This document shows positions 48,628 to 57,693 of a stretch of 64,000 nt of DNA, one piece after another. The position numbers and the translations under genes are program-made. A model generated the notes under the pieces. The model worked only from the letters and a program-made list of their open reading frames with translations. It was not told where the DNA came from and did no database searches. Every line of letters begins with the position of its first letter. Within the stretch, counting starts at the first letter, position 1. The stretch is from Propionibacterium sp. GTDB lineage: Bacteria; Actinomycetota; Actinomycetes; Propionibacteriales; Propionibacteriaceae. The DNA is taken from contig JAAYTZ010000073.1 in assembly GCA_012517965.1 (NCBI GenBank), positions 39,273-103,272 of the forward strand. Direction: 5' to 3'.

Positions 48628-49779
48628 TCAGACGCGCAGCGCGATCATGAGCGCCTCCAACGCGAGCAGCGGGGCCACGTTGGTCTCCAGCGCGGTGCGG
48701 CACTGCAGGATCGCGTCGAGCCGCCCGATCGTCGCCTCCGGGGTCGTGCGGGCGGCCATCGTCGCGATGTCGGCCTGCTGCTCCGCGTTGATGAGGGACG
48801 CCCCCGCGCGCGTCTGCACGGCCAGCACGTCGCGGTAGTAGGAGGTGAGCTCGGTGAGCACCCGGTCGAGGGCGTCGCGCTGCAGCCGCTTGGCCCGGGC
48901 CTTCTGCTGCTCCTCCAGCTCCTTGAGCGCGGCGGCGGCGTGCCGGGGTCGGGCACCCTTGGCCCCCATCCCGAGCGCCTCCGACAGTTCGGCCCGCTCC
49001 CGGGCGTCCACGTCGACGGTGGCGGCCGTCGCCTCCTCCGTGGCGGACGCGACCAGGTTGGCCGCCGCGGTCAGGCACGCGCCCAGCGTCGTGAGCCGAC
49101 CGGGCAGGTCGAGGATCTCCTTGCGGCGCCGCCGCGCGTCCTCGTCGCGCGCGAGCGCCCGAGCCCGCCCGATGTGGCCCTGCGCGACGCGCGCCGCGTA
49201 GGCCGCGATCGCCTCCGGCACGCCGTCGCGACGGACCAGCAGCTCGGCCACGGCGTCCGTGCCGGGGGTGGCCAGCTCGACGCGCCGCGTACGGGAGCGG
49301 ATCGTGACGATCACGTCGTCGGGGGTGGGGGCGCACAACACCCACACGGTCCGGGGGGCGGGCTCCTCCAGCGCCTTGAGCAGAGCGTCGGCGCCCCGCT
49401 CGGTGATGCGGTCGGCGTCCTCGACGACGATGACCTGGTAGCGGCCGACGGTCGGCCCCATGGCCGCCCGCCGGACCAGGTCGCGCACCTCGTCGACGCC
49501 GATCGACAGCTGCTCGGTGCGGACCAGCGTGACGTCGGGGTGCGCCCCCGACAGCGCCGTCCGGCACGTGATGCAGGTGCCGCAGCCTCCGTCGGGGCAC
49601 TGCAGGGCGGCGGCGAAGGCCTTGGCCGCGTTCGAGCGGCCCGAACCCGGCGGGCCGACGACCAGCCAGGCGTGCGTCATCGCGTGCCGCCCGCCGGCGA
49701 CGGCGTTCCGCAGGGTCTGCACGACCCGCTCCTGCCCCACGAGGTCGGCCCACACACCCGGCGCAGCGGTCACGGTCAT
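48628..49779 (-). CDS. holB: DNA polymerase III subunit delta'
   Basis: 383 residues. AAA+ clamp-loader domain with GPPGSGRSNAAK (Walker A with Arg for Lys), zinc site CPDGGCGTCITC, VVEDADRITERGADALLKALEEP and SRTRR sensor region. Delta' is part of the clamp loader for replication and does not hydrolyse ATP, which fits the altered Walker A. Its ATG overlaps the tmk stop. The order topA-tmk-holB is shared with many actinobacteria. Confidence 0.93.
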   Translation of the reverse strand: MTVTAAPGVWADLVGQERVVQTLRNAVAGGRHAMTHAWLVVGPPGSGRSNAAKAFAAALQCPDGGCGTCITCRTALSGAHPDVTLVRTEQLSIGVDEVRDLVRRAAMGPTVGRYQVIVVEDADRITERGADALLKALEEPAPRTVWVLCAPTPDDVIVTIRSRTRRVELATPGTDAVAELLVRRDGVPEAIAAYAARVAQGHIGRARALARDEDARRRRKEILDLPGRLTTLGACLTAAANLVASATEEATAATVDVDARERAELSEALGMGAKGARPRHAAAALKELEEQQKARAKRLQRDALDRVLTELTSYYRDVLAVQTRAGASLINAEQQADIATMAARTTPEATIGRLDAILQCRTALETNVAPLLALEALMIALRV

Positions 49780-50423
49780 GGCTCCAGGGTGCCCGGGGGC
49801 ACCGACAGTCCCAGCAGCGCGGCGACCCGGGCCCGGACCCGGGCCACGTTCGTCTCCTTGGCGTCGCGGGCGGCGAGCACCAGGTACCGCTCCGGGTCGC
49901 GGGCCGCCAGGGCGAGGAAACCGGCGCGCACCCGGGCGTGGAAGTCGTCGGACTCGGCCTCCATGCGATCACGCTCGGTGATCGCGCCGACCCCCTCGCT
50001 GGGGTCGAGGTCCATCAGGATCGTCAGGTCCGGGCGCAGGCCCTGGGTGGCCCACCGGTTGATCCACTCGACCTCGTCGCGGTCCAGCACCCGGCCCGCC
50101 CCCTGGTAGGCGAGCGTCGAGTCGACATAGCGATCCGAGATCACCACGGCGCCGCGCGCCAGGGCCGGCGCGACCACCGAGTACACGTGCTGAGCCTTGT
50201 CGGCCGCGTAGAGCAGCGCCTCGGCCCGGGGGGCCAGCTCGCCGGTCTCGGGACTGAGCACGATGCGGCGGATCTGCCGGCCCACCGGCGAGTCGCCCGG
50301 TTCGAAGGTGCGCACCACCTCGAGGCCGCACTCGCGGAGCCAGGACGCCAGCCACTCGGTCTGCCGGGACTTCCCGACCCCGTCGCCGCCCTCGAACACC
50401 ACGAACAGCCCGCTCACGATCAC
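49776..50423 (-). CDS. tmk: Thymidylate kinase
   Basis: 215 residues from GTG 50423, which overlaps the topA stop; a second GTG two codons later is possible. P-loop FEGGDGVGKSRQ, TFEPGDSPVGRQIRRIVLS and the DR(Y/H) motif ISDRYVDSTLAYQGAGR identify it. It phosphorylates dTMP to dTDP for DNA synthesis. Confidence 0.95.
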   Translation of the reverse strand: MIVSGLFVVFEGGDGVGKSRQTEWLASWLRECGLEVVRTFEPGDSPVGRQIRRIVLSPETGELAPRAEALLYAADKAQHVYSVVAPALARGAVVISDRYVDSTLAYQGAGRVLDRDEVEWINRWATQGLRPDLTILMDLDPSEGVGAITERDRMEAESDDFHARVRAGFLALAARDPERYLVLAARDAKETNVARVRARVAALLGLSVPPGTLEP

Positions 50424-53200
50424 TCCGGCGTGGCCGGCTTCCGCGTGGCGCGGCCGGTGGTCCGCGTCGCGGTGGTCTTCGCGGCCGGCTTGGCGCGCGT
50501 CGACGGCGCCGTCCGGGTGGTCGTGCGGCGGGCCGGCGTCCGTTTCGGCGCGGGCCCCTTGGCCCGCTTCTCGGCCAGCAGTTCCGAGGCCCGCGAGATC
50601 GTGAGGTCGGCGACCGGGTCGTCCTTGCGGAGCGTGGCGTTGGTCTCGCCGTCGGTGACGTAGGGGCCGAACCGCCCGTCCTTCACCACCACCGGCCGAC
50701 CCGTCTCCGGATCGACACCCAGGTCCCGCAACGGCCCGGACGCCGCGGCGCCGGCCCGGCGTCCCCGCTGCTTGGGTTCGGCGTAGATGCGCTCCGCCTC
50801 CTCCAGGGTGATCGTGAAGATCTGATCCTCGGACGCCAGCGAACGCGAGTCGGTGCCCTTCTTCAGGTAGGGCCCGTACCGGCCGTTCTGGGCGGTGATC
50901 TCGACCCCGTCCGCGGCGACGCCGACGACGCGGGGCAGCCCCATCAGGCGGAGGGCGTCCTCCAGCGTCACGGTGTCGAGCGACATCGACGCGAACAGCG
51001 AACCGGTGCGCGGCTTGGCGCCCTTCGGGGCGTCCTCGGGCAGCACCTCGGTGACGTACGGGCCGTAGCGACCGTTGCGGGCGACCACCGGGTGCCCGGT
51101 CTGGGGGTCGGTGCCCAGGTGCCGCTCGGCTCCGCTCGGATTCGCCAGCAGCGCCCGGGCGACCTCGAGGGTGAGCTCGTCGGGCGCGAGGGTGTCGTCG
51201 ACGTTGGCGCGGTTGCCGTCGGCGTCCTCCAGGTAGGTGCCGTAGCGACCGACGCGCACCGTGATGCCGTCGGCTTCGGTCGCCCCCACCGGCAGGAACG
51301 TCGACAGGGCGCGGGCGTCGATGTCGCCGAGCCCGTTGACGAGCGCGTGGAGGCCTCCGGCCGGGGCGTCCTCGATGCCGCGGCCGTCGTGGTTGGGCCC
51401 GAAGTAGAAGTCGGTCAGGACGGCGAGCCGTTCGGCGTTGCCCTGGGCGATGGCGTCCAGGACGTCGTCCATCTCGGCGGTGAACGAGTAGTCGACGAGC
51501 TTGGTGAAGTGCTCCTCCAGCAGGCGGGTGACGGCGAACGCCAGCCAGGTCGGCACCAGGGCCGTGCCCTTCTTGAACACGTAGTCGCGCGAGGTGATGG
51601 TCTTGATGATGGACGCGTAGGTCGAGGGCCGGCCGATCTCCAGCTCCTCCAGCTTCGCGACCAGCGACGGCTCGGTGTAGCGGGCCGGGGGCCGGGTCTC
51701 CCGGGCGGCCGCCACGACCTCCAGCGCCGTCAGCGCCTGCCCCGCCTCCAGCCTCGGCAGGCGGGCCTGCGCGTCGTCGGCGTCACCGGTGTCGGAGATC
51801 TCGACGTAGGCCTTGAGGAAGCCCGGGAACGTGATCGTCCGCCCGGACGCGCTCAGCCCCGCCTCGGTCACCGTCACCGCTTCGGCGGTGGTCGCGTCGG
51901 TGACCGTGACGCCGGCCGGCAGGGTCGCCGCGATCCGCACCGAGACCGTCTGCCCCTCGGCGTCCCGCATCTGCGAGGCCAGCGTGCGCTTCCAGATGAG
52001 GTCGTAGAGGCGCAGCTGGTCGCCGTGCAGGCCGGTCTCCTCCGGCGTCCGGAAGTGCTCGCCGGCCGGGCGGATCGCCTCGTGCGCCTCCTGGGCGCTC
52101 TTGACCTTGGAGGTGTAGACGCGCGGCCGGTCCGGCAGGTACTGGACGCCGTAGAGCTGCTCGACCTGGGCCCGGGCGGCGGCGATCGCCGTGCCGGACA
52201 ACGTCACCGAGTCGGTGCGCATGTAGGTGATGTAGCCGCCCTCGTAGAGCTCCTGGGCCACCGACATGGTCCGGGCCGAGCTGAAGCCCAGCTTGCGGCC
52301 GGCGTCCTGCTGCAGCGTCGTGGTGCGGAACGGGGCGTACGGACGCCGCGTGTACGGCTTGGCCTCCACGCCCGTCACCGCGTAGGTGGCGCCCCGCAGG
52401 GCGGCGGCGAGGGCCTCGGCGGCGTCCAGGCCGAGGTGGAGCAGGCCGCGTCCGGTCAGCCGGCCGGTGGAGTCGAAGTCGCGGCCGGTGGCGACACGGC
52501 GCCCGGACGCCGACGTGACGCTCGCCCCGAACGTCGGCGGCTCGCTGCCCGGCCCGGCGTCCAGCGTCGCATCGATGCCGGCGTAGGCGGCGGAGCGGAA
52601 GGCCATTCGTTCCCGCTCCCGGTCGACGACGAGGCGGGTCGCCACCGACTGCACGCGGCCGGCCGACAGCCGCGGCATGACCTTCTTCCAGAGCACGGGG
52701 CTGACCTCGTACCCGTACAGCCGGTCGAGGATGCGGCGGGTCTCCTGGGCGTCGACCAGGTCGGTGTTGAGCTCGCGGGGGTGGGCCACCGCCTCCCGGA
52801 TCGCCTCGGGGGTGATCTCGTGGAACACCATCCGGCGGTAGGGGATCTTCGGCTTCAGCTCCTGCAGCAGGTGCCAGGAGATCGCCTCGCCCTCGCGGTC
52901 GTCGTCGGAGGCCAGCAGCAACTCGTCGGCCTCGGCGAGCTTGGCCTTGAGTTCGCGGATCGTGGACTTCTTGTCGGCCGTCACCACGTAGAGGGGCTTG
53001 AAGCCGTTGTCGACGTCGACGCCGATGCGCGCCCACTTCTCGCCCTTGTACTTCGCGGGCACCTCGGACGCGCCGCTGGGCAGGTCGCGCACATGCCCGC
53101 GGCTGGACTCGACGACGTAGCCGCTGCCCAGGACGCTCCGCAGCGTGCGCGCTTTCGTCGGGGACTCGACGATGACGAGGCGCTTGGTCTCTGGTGCCAC
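50420..53200 (-). CDS. topA: DNA topoisomerase I
   Basis: 926 residues from GTG 53200, with AGGAAAG seven bases upstream. Toprim domain RLVIVESPTKARTL...ASDDDREGEAISWHL, and active-site tyrosine in GYITYMRTDSV. The C-terminal part has three to four Topo-C repeats of the GRYGPY(L/V) type and no zinc fingers, as is usual in actinobacteria. It ends in a long Lys/Arg/Thr/Ala tail that aids DNA binding in relatives. It relaxes negative supercoils. First gene of topA-tmk-holB. Confidence 0.97.
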   Translation of the reverse strand: MAPETKRLVIVESPTKARTLRSVLGSGYVVESSRGHVRDLPSGASEVPAKYKGEKWARIGVDVDNGFKPLYVVTADKKSTIRELKAKLAEADELLLASDDDREGEAISWHLLQELKPKIPYRRMVFHEITPEAIREAVAHPRELNTDLVDAQETRRILDRLYGYEVSPVLWKKVMPRLSAGRVQSVATRLVVDRERERMAFRSAAYAGIDATLDAGPGSEPPTFGASVTSASGRRVATGRDFDSTGRLTGRGLLHLGLDAAEALAAALRGATYAVTGVEAKPYTRRPYAPFRTTTLQQDAGRKLGFSSARTMSVAQELYEGGYITYMRTDSVTLSGTAIAAARAQVEQLYGVQYLPDRPRVYTSKVKSAQEAHEAIRPAGEHFRTPEETGLHGDQLRLYDLIWKRTLASQMRDAEGQTVSVRIAATLPAGVTVTDATTAEAVTVTEAGLSASGRTITFPGFLKAYVEISDTGDADDAQARLPRLEAGQALTALEVVAAARETRPPARYTEPSLVAKLEELEIGRPSTYASIIKTITSRDYVFKKGTALVPTWLAFAVTRLLEEHFTKLVDYSFTAEMDDVLDAIAQGNAERLAVLTDFYFGPNHDGRGIEDAPAGGLHALVNGLGDIDARALSTFLPVGATEADGITVRVGRYGTYLEDADGNRANVDDTLAPDELTLEVARALLANPSGAERHLGTDPQTGHPVVARNGRYGPYVTEVLPEDAPKGAKPRTGSLFASMSLDTVTLEDALRLMGLPRVVGVAADGVEITAQNGRYGPYLKKGTDSRSLASEDQIFTITLEEAERIYAEPKQRGRRAGAAASGPLRDLGVDPETGRPVVVKDGRFGPYVTDGETNATLRKDDPVADLTISRASELLAEKRAKGPAPKRTPARRTTTRTAPSTRAKPAAKTTATRTTGRATRKPATPE

Positions 53201-53251
53201 GGTGCATCTTTCCTGGGTCGGCGGGCGGGGTGCGGTTGCCCCGGCGCCGTG

Positions 53252-53257
53252 AGTGTA
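53252..53257 (-). promoter_or_regulatory. -10 box for topA
   Basis: TACACT on the minus strand lies about 51 bases before the GTG, leaving a leader of about 45 bases. On the plus strand TAGGCT at 53333-53338 is a plausible -10 for the protease gene at 53370. Confidence 0.45.
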
Positions 53258-53369
53258 ACGGGGCCCGCCGCCCACGCCACCCCGCCGTCCGTTCCCGCCC
53301 GTCCGCCGCCGGGGCCCGGTTGCCCCGCTGGATAGGCTGGGCGCGCGGAATCGGACAGCGAGGCGGCCC

Positions 53370-54530
53370 ATGACCTACCCCACCACTCCACCGCCCCAGC
53401 GACGCCTCCCGGTCGCGTCGCTGGTGGTGGGCGTGACCGTGGCGCTCCTGGCGAACGCGTTCACGCTGAGCGGAGTGGCGTCGCTGCGGGAGTCCTGGCG
53501 GCCGACCCCCAGTCCCACTGTCACGACCCGCTCCCCGTCCACCCTGCCCAGCCCGTCGGCGCGCCCGACCACGGCGTCGCCGACGCGCCGGGCGTCCACC
53601 CCGGCGGCCCTCGCCACCAACGGGCCGGTGCGGGTCACCGACGACCTGGAGCGCGGCGTCGTGCTGATCGAGGCGTCGACGGGGCAGTCGATCAGTTCGG
53701 GCACCGGCATGATCGTCGGCGCCGACGGCCGGGTGCTCACCAACTACCACGTGGTGCGCTCGACCTCGTCGATCGAGGTGATCGTGGCCGCGACCGAACG
53801 CCGTTACAGCGCGCGCCTGATCGGCCGGGACGCCACCGAGGACGTGGCCCTGCTGCAGATCGAGGGCGGGACGGGCTTCGAGACCATCACCCGCGACCCG
53901 GACCCCGTCCGGATCGGGGACCGGGTCGTCGTGGCCGGCAACGCCGGGGGCCAGGGGTACCTCACCGCCTTCTCCGGCGGCATCGTCGGCACCCAGCGGA
54001 GCGTCCGGGTTCGGGGCGCGGCCCCGGACGACCCGGAGGAGACCCTGTCGGGGCTCATCGAGACGGACGCCCACGCCGAGCCCGGCGACTCCGGCGGCCC
54101 GCTGTTCGACGCGCAGGCCGAGGTGATCGGCATGACCACCGCAGGGTCGAGCACGTCGGGGCGCAGCGACGCCACGGCCTTCGCCGTGCCGATCGGCACG
54201 GCCCTCGCCGTGGTCGAGCGGGTGCTGGCCGGCGACGAGTCGGGCACCGTCGTGATCGGACCCAAGCCGTCGCTCGGCATCACCGCCCAGAACAGCAGCG
54301 CCGGCGTGCGCGTGCAGACGGTGGTGCCCGGCTCGGCCGCCGAGCGCGCCGGCCTGGAGCCCGGCGACGTCATCACCGGCCTCGGAAGGTTCGAGGTGGC
54401 CTCGCTCAGCGAGCTCGCGGCGGCGATCGACTCCTTCGAGCCGGGCGACACCACCGAGCTGCGCTGGGCGACCGCCGACGGCGACGAGCGCTCGGGGTCG
54501 ATCACCCTCGACGAGTCCCGCTACAACTGA
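53370..54530 (+). CDS. Membrane-anchored HtrA/DegP-like serine protease with PDZ domain
   Basis: 386 residues. One N-terminal membrane helix (about 15-37) and a Ser/Thr/Pro linker place the rest outside the cell. The catalytic triad is His127 (LTNYHVV), Asp158 (ATEDVALLQ) and Ser241 (PGDSGGPLF). A PDZ domain follows (about 285-375, GVRVQTVVPGSAAERAGLEPGDVITGLG). Such proteases degrade or check misfolded envelope proteins. The trypsin-like domain resembles actinobacterial PepD/HtrA. Confidence 0.92.
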   Translation: MTYPTTPPPQRRLPVASLVVGVTVALLANAFTLSGVASLRESWRPTPSPTVTTRSPSTLPSPSARPTTASPTRRASTPAALATNGPVRVTDDLERGVVLIEASTGQSISSGTGMIVGADGRVLTNYHVVRSTSSIEVIVAATERRYSARLIGRDATEDVALLQIEGGTGFETITRDPDPVRIGDRVVVAGNAGGQGYLTAFSGGIVGTQRSVRVRGAAPDDPEETLSGLIETDAHAEPGDSGGPLFDAQAEVIGMTTAGSSTSGRSDATAFAVPIGTALAVVERVLAGDESGTVVIGPKPSLGITAQNSSAGVRVQTVVPGSAAERAGLEPGDVITGLGRFEVASLSELAAAIDSFEPGDTTELRWATADGDERSGSITLDESRYN

Positions 54531-54550
54531 CCGGGGCGGCGGGCGTCAGT
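54526..54550. terminator. Possible shared hairpin at convergent gene ends
   Basis: ACTGAC (54526-54531) and GTCAGT (54545-54550) pair across a 13-base GC-rich loop and include both stop codons. The stem is short, so confidence is low. Confidence 0.35.
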
Positions 54551-56054
54551 CGGTGAGATACCCATCGGCCACGAGCGCGCGCAGCCGCGGCGTGAGCTCA
54601 GCGGCGAGCGCGTCGGCGTCCACCTCGAGCAGGCGGGCGATCGCCGCGACGATCTCGGCCGCGGTCAGGTCGCCGTCGCAGGCGCCCACCAGGGCCGCCA
54701 GGCCCGTGTCGGCCTCCACCGCACGCCCCAGGCCGAACGACTGCCGGAGGACGAGATGCTCGGGGTCCGCGGCCCCCGGACGCCCCAGGGTCTCCTGCAC
54801 CACCCCCGGGTGGACGCGCCACCGGGTGGCCAGCAGCGCCGCGTCGTCGCGGGCAGCCAGGTCGACCGCACGGTGCTGGGCGGCGAAGGCGGCGCCGACG
54901 GGCTGGTGGACGTCGAACGGCCACTCCTCCAGGCGCAGGTCGGGGCGTTCGCGGCCCGCGTTGCGCAGGGAGATCCAGCCCAGCCCCACTCCGACGACGC
55001 CGAGCCCCGCCAGGTAGTCGAGCCAGGCGCGGTAGCGCTCGGCGTGGGCCGGGCTGCGGTCGAGGCCGGCGTCGGCCAGCCACAGCTCGACGTACTCGTA
55101 GGGGTCGAGCCGCTCGCGCTGGAGGACCAGCGCATCGCAGCCGGTGGGCCGCAGCCAGCCCGCGAGGCGCTCCTGCCACGGCTCGTCGGCGGTGATCGCC
55201 CAGTTGCAGAGCACCTGCATGGTGCCTTCCGGAGCGAGACGCCGAGCCCCGTCCACCACCACGCGGCGGACCAGGTCGTCTCCGGGGAGGGCGCCCTCAC
55301 GATAGGTGAGCCGCTCCCCCGCCCCCGCCGGCGGGGCCATGACGTAGGGCGGGTTCGACACGATCAGGTCGAACGTCTCGGCCGACACCGGTTCGTACAG
55401 GGAACCGAGCCGCAGGTCGGCGTCCACCCCGGAGAGGCGCAGCGAGACCCGAGCCAGGTCGAGGGCTCGGGGGTTCAGATCGGTGGCGACCACGCGGCCG
55501 GCGTGCCCGGCCAGGTGCAGCGACTGGACGCCGCAGCCGGTGCCCAGGTCGAGTGCGGCGGCGACCGGGCGCCGGACGGTGAGCTGCGCCAGGGTGGTGG
55601 ACGCCGGCGAGGCCCCCAGCACGTGGTCGCCTCGGAGGGGCTCGGAGCGGCCGTCGAGGTTGGGCAGCCGGTCGTGACAGATCCAGCCGGCGACCGCCGC
55701 CGATCCCGGCCCGGCCTCGGCGCCGTAGGGGCGGATCGGAGCCGCGGCGCGGACGCGCGCGTCGGCGTCCGGCTCGAGGAGGCGGGCCGCGAGCAGGGCG
55801 GCGTGGAGGTCCTCCCCCAGAGCGGCGGCCACGGCGGCGGAGGCGACGGCGTCCTGGAGCACCCACAGCCGGATCAGGGTCGCCTGCGCGTCGTCGCCGG
55901 CCGGATCGCCGAGGGCGTCCCGGGCGGGCATGGTGGAGTTGCGGGTGAGCCCGGCCCGCCCCGCCGGCCCCACGCGCGCCAAGACCGGGTCGAGGGTGTA
56001 ATCGGCGGCGTGGAGGCGGTCGCGCAGGCGGTCGAGATCGGCGTCGCTGAGCAT
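54546..56054 (-). CDS. SAM-dependent methyltransferase (HemK/RlmG-like)
   Basis: 502 residues. A conserved N-terminal domain (about 1-140) precedes a Rossmann methyltransferase core with ALDLGTGCGVQSLHLAGHA, VVATDLNPRALDLA and catalytic LIVSNPPYVMAP. NPPY enzymes usually methylate amino groups on RNA bases or glutamine. The C-terminal 170 residues are a winged-helix-like extension typical of the actinobacterial group. Target unknown. Confidence 0.85.
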   Translation of the reverse strand: MLSDADLDRLRDRLHAADYTLDPVLARVGPAGRAGLTRNSTMPARDALGDPAGDDAQATLIRLWVLQDAVASAAVAAALGEDLHAALLAARLLEPDADARVRAAAPIRPYGAEAGPGSAAVAGWICHDRLPNLDGRSEPLRGDHVLGASPASTTLAQLTVRRPVAAALDLGTGCGVQSLHLAGHAGRVVATDLNPRALDLARVSLRLSGVDADLRLGSLYEPVSAETFDLIVSNPPYVMAPPAGAGERLTYREGALPGDDLVRRVVVDGARRLAPEGTMQVLCNWAITADEPWQERLAGWLRPTGCDALVLQRERLDPYEYVELWLADAGLDRSPAHAERYRAWLDYLAGLGVVGVGLGWISLRNAGRERPDLRLEEWPFDVHQPVGAAFAAQHRAVDLAARDDAALLATRWRVHPGVVQETLGRPGAADPEHLVLRQSFGLGRAVEADTGLAALVGACDGDLTAAEIVAAIARLLEVDADALAAELTPRLRALVADGYLTD

Positions 56055-56142
56055 GCGCCCAGCCTCTCATGGGCCGGACGCCGTCCCCCGCGCCGGACTG
56101 TCGGCGGCCCGTGGCACGCTGGGCGGCGGAAAGGATGCATCG

Positions 56143-57693
56143 ATGACCGCACCGCTCACCCCCGCGCCCCAGCGGCTGCTCGTGCGCGGTGCGCGCCTCG
56201 TGCCGCTGGACGGGGAGGCGCCCGGCGCCCCCGTGGACCTGCGGCTGGCGGACGGCGTCATGTGCGAGGTGGGCGAGGCGCTGACGCCGGCCGGGGAGCC
56301 GGTCCTGGAGGCGGGGGGCCGCTGGGTGATCCCCGGGCTGTGGGACGCCCACCTGCACCTCGCCGCGCACGCGAGCCGGCGGGGGTGGTTCGATCTCGCG
56401 AGCACCGACGGCCCGGACGCCGCGGTCGCACGTGTCGCCGCTCACCTGGCCGCCCGGCCGGGCGAGGTGGCCGGCGGGGTCGCCACGGGGTTCGGGTACC
56501 GCTCGAATGCGTGGTCGGCGCCCGCGTCGGTCGCCGCGCTGGACGCGGTGTCCGGCGACCGGCCGGTCGTGCTGGTGGCCGGAGACTTCCACAACGGGTG
56601 GTTGAACTCCGCCGCCCAGCGGCTGCTGGGGGTGGGCCCCTTCGCCGGGGCGCTGTTCGAGGAGGAGTGGTTCTCGGTCGCCGACCGGCTGGGTGGGGTG
56701 CCAGGCTTCGCCGCGGGCCAGGAGGACGTGCGCGCGGTCCTCGCCGACGCCGCCGCGCGCGGCCTGACGGGCGTGGTGGACTTCGACTTCAACGCACTCG
56801 CCGACTGGCCGCGTCGCGTGGCGGCCGGGCTGGACCTGCTGCGCGTGCGGGTCGGCGTCTACGGGCCGCATCTCGACGACGTGATCGCCGCCGGGCTGCG
56901 CACCGGCGACGCGCTCGACGACCGGGGCCTCGTCACTCTCGGCGCGCACAAGATCATCGCCGACGGCTCGCTGGGCTCCCGGACGGCCTGGTGCTGGGAG
57001 CCCTACGCCGACGGGGTCCCTGGAATGCCGGCCGCGGCCGGTGCGCCGAACCTGCCCGTGGCGCGGCTGCGCGACCAGGCGGCCCGGGCGACGGCGGCCG
57101 GGCTGGAGGTGGCCCTCCACGCGATCGGCGATCGGACGGTCACGGTGGCCCTGGACGCCGTCGAGGCCTGCGGCGCGCGGGGCTCGATCGAGCACGCGCA
57201 GCTGCTGACGGCGGCCGACCTCGGGCGCTTCGCACGGCTCGGCGTCCGGGCCAGCGTGCAGCCCCTCCACCTCGTGGACGACCGCGACCTCGCCGACGTC
57301 TGCTGGGCCGGCCGCACGGGGCGCTGCTACGCCTTCCGCGCCCTGCTCGACGCCGGCGCCGACCTGCGGTTCGGCTCCGACGCCCCCGTGGCGCCGATCG
57401 ACCCCTGGGGGGCCATGGCCGCTGCCGTGCACCGTAGCGGGGACGACCGGCCGGCCTGGCACCCGGAGCAGGCGGTGACCCCGGCCGAGGCCGTGCGGGC
57501 GTCCGTCGATGGCCAGCGGCTCCGGCGAGGCGCCCGCGCCGACCTGGTGGTGCTGGGCGAGGACCCGCTGTGGCGGGGGGCCACCCCCGCGGAGACCGCC
57601 GCCCACCTGCGGACGATGCCCGTGCTGGCGACCGTGTGCGCCGGCCGGATCACCCACCTCGGCGCGCCGCTCCTGAGGAAGGGGGGGTCCTGA
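56143..57693 (+). CDS. Amidohydrolase family protein (YtcJ-like)
   Basis: 516 residues from ATG 56143 with GGAAAGGA upstream. Metal site VIPGLWDAHLHLAAH, GDFHNGWLNSAA, a lysine in LGAHKIIADGSLGSRTA, ALHAIGDRTV, SIEHAQLL and late Asp in RFGSDAPVAPIDPW follow the YtcJ subgroup of the urease/amidohydrolase superfamily. It hydrolyses amide or related bonds with zinc; substrate unknown. The next gene starts directly after its stop. Confidence 0.88.
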   Translation: MTAPLTPAPQRLLVRGARLVPLDGEAPGAPVDLRLADGVMCEVGEALTPAGEPVLEAGGRWVIPGLWDAHLHLAAHASRRGWFDLASTDGPDAAVARVAAHLAARPGEVAGGVATGFGYRSNAWSAPASVAALDAVSGDRPVVLVAGDFHNGWLNSAAQRLLGVGPFAGALFEEEWFSVADRLGGVPGFAAGQEDVRAVLADAAARGLTGVVDFDFNALADWPRRVAAGLDLLRVRVGVYGPHLDDVIAAGLRTGDALDDRGLVTLGAHKIIADGSLGSRTAWCWEPYADGVPGMPAAAGAPNLPVARLRDQAARATAAGLEVALHAIGDRTVTVALDAVEACGARGSIEHAQLLTAADLGRFARLGVRASVQPLHLVDDRDLADVCWAGRTGRCYAFRALLDAGADLRFGSDAPVAPIDPWGAMAAAVHRSGDDRPAWHPEQAVTPAEAVRASVDGQRLRRGARADLVVLGEDPLWRGATPAETAAHLRTMPVLATVCAGRITHLGAPLLRKGGS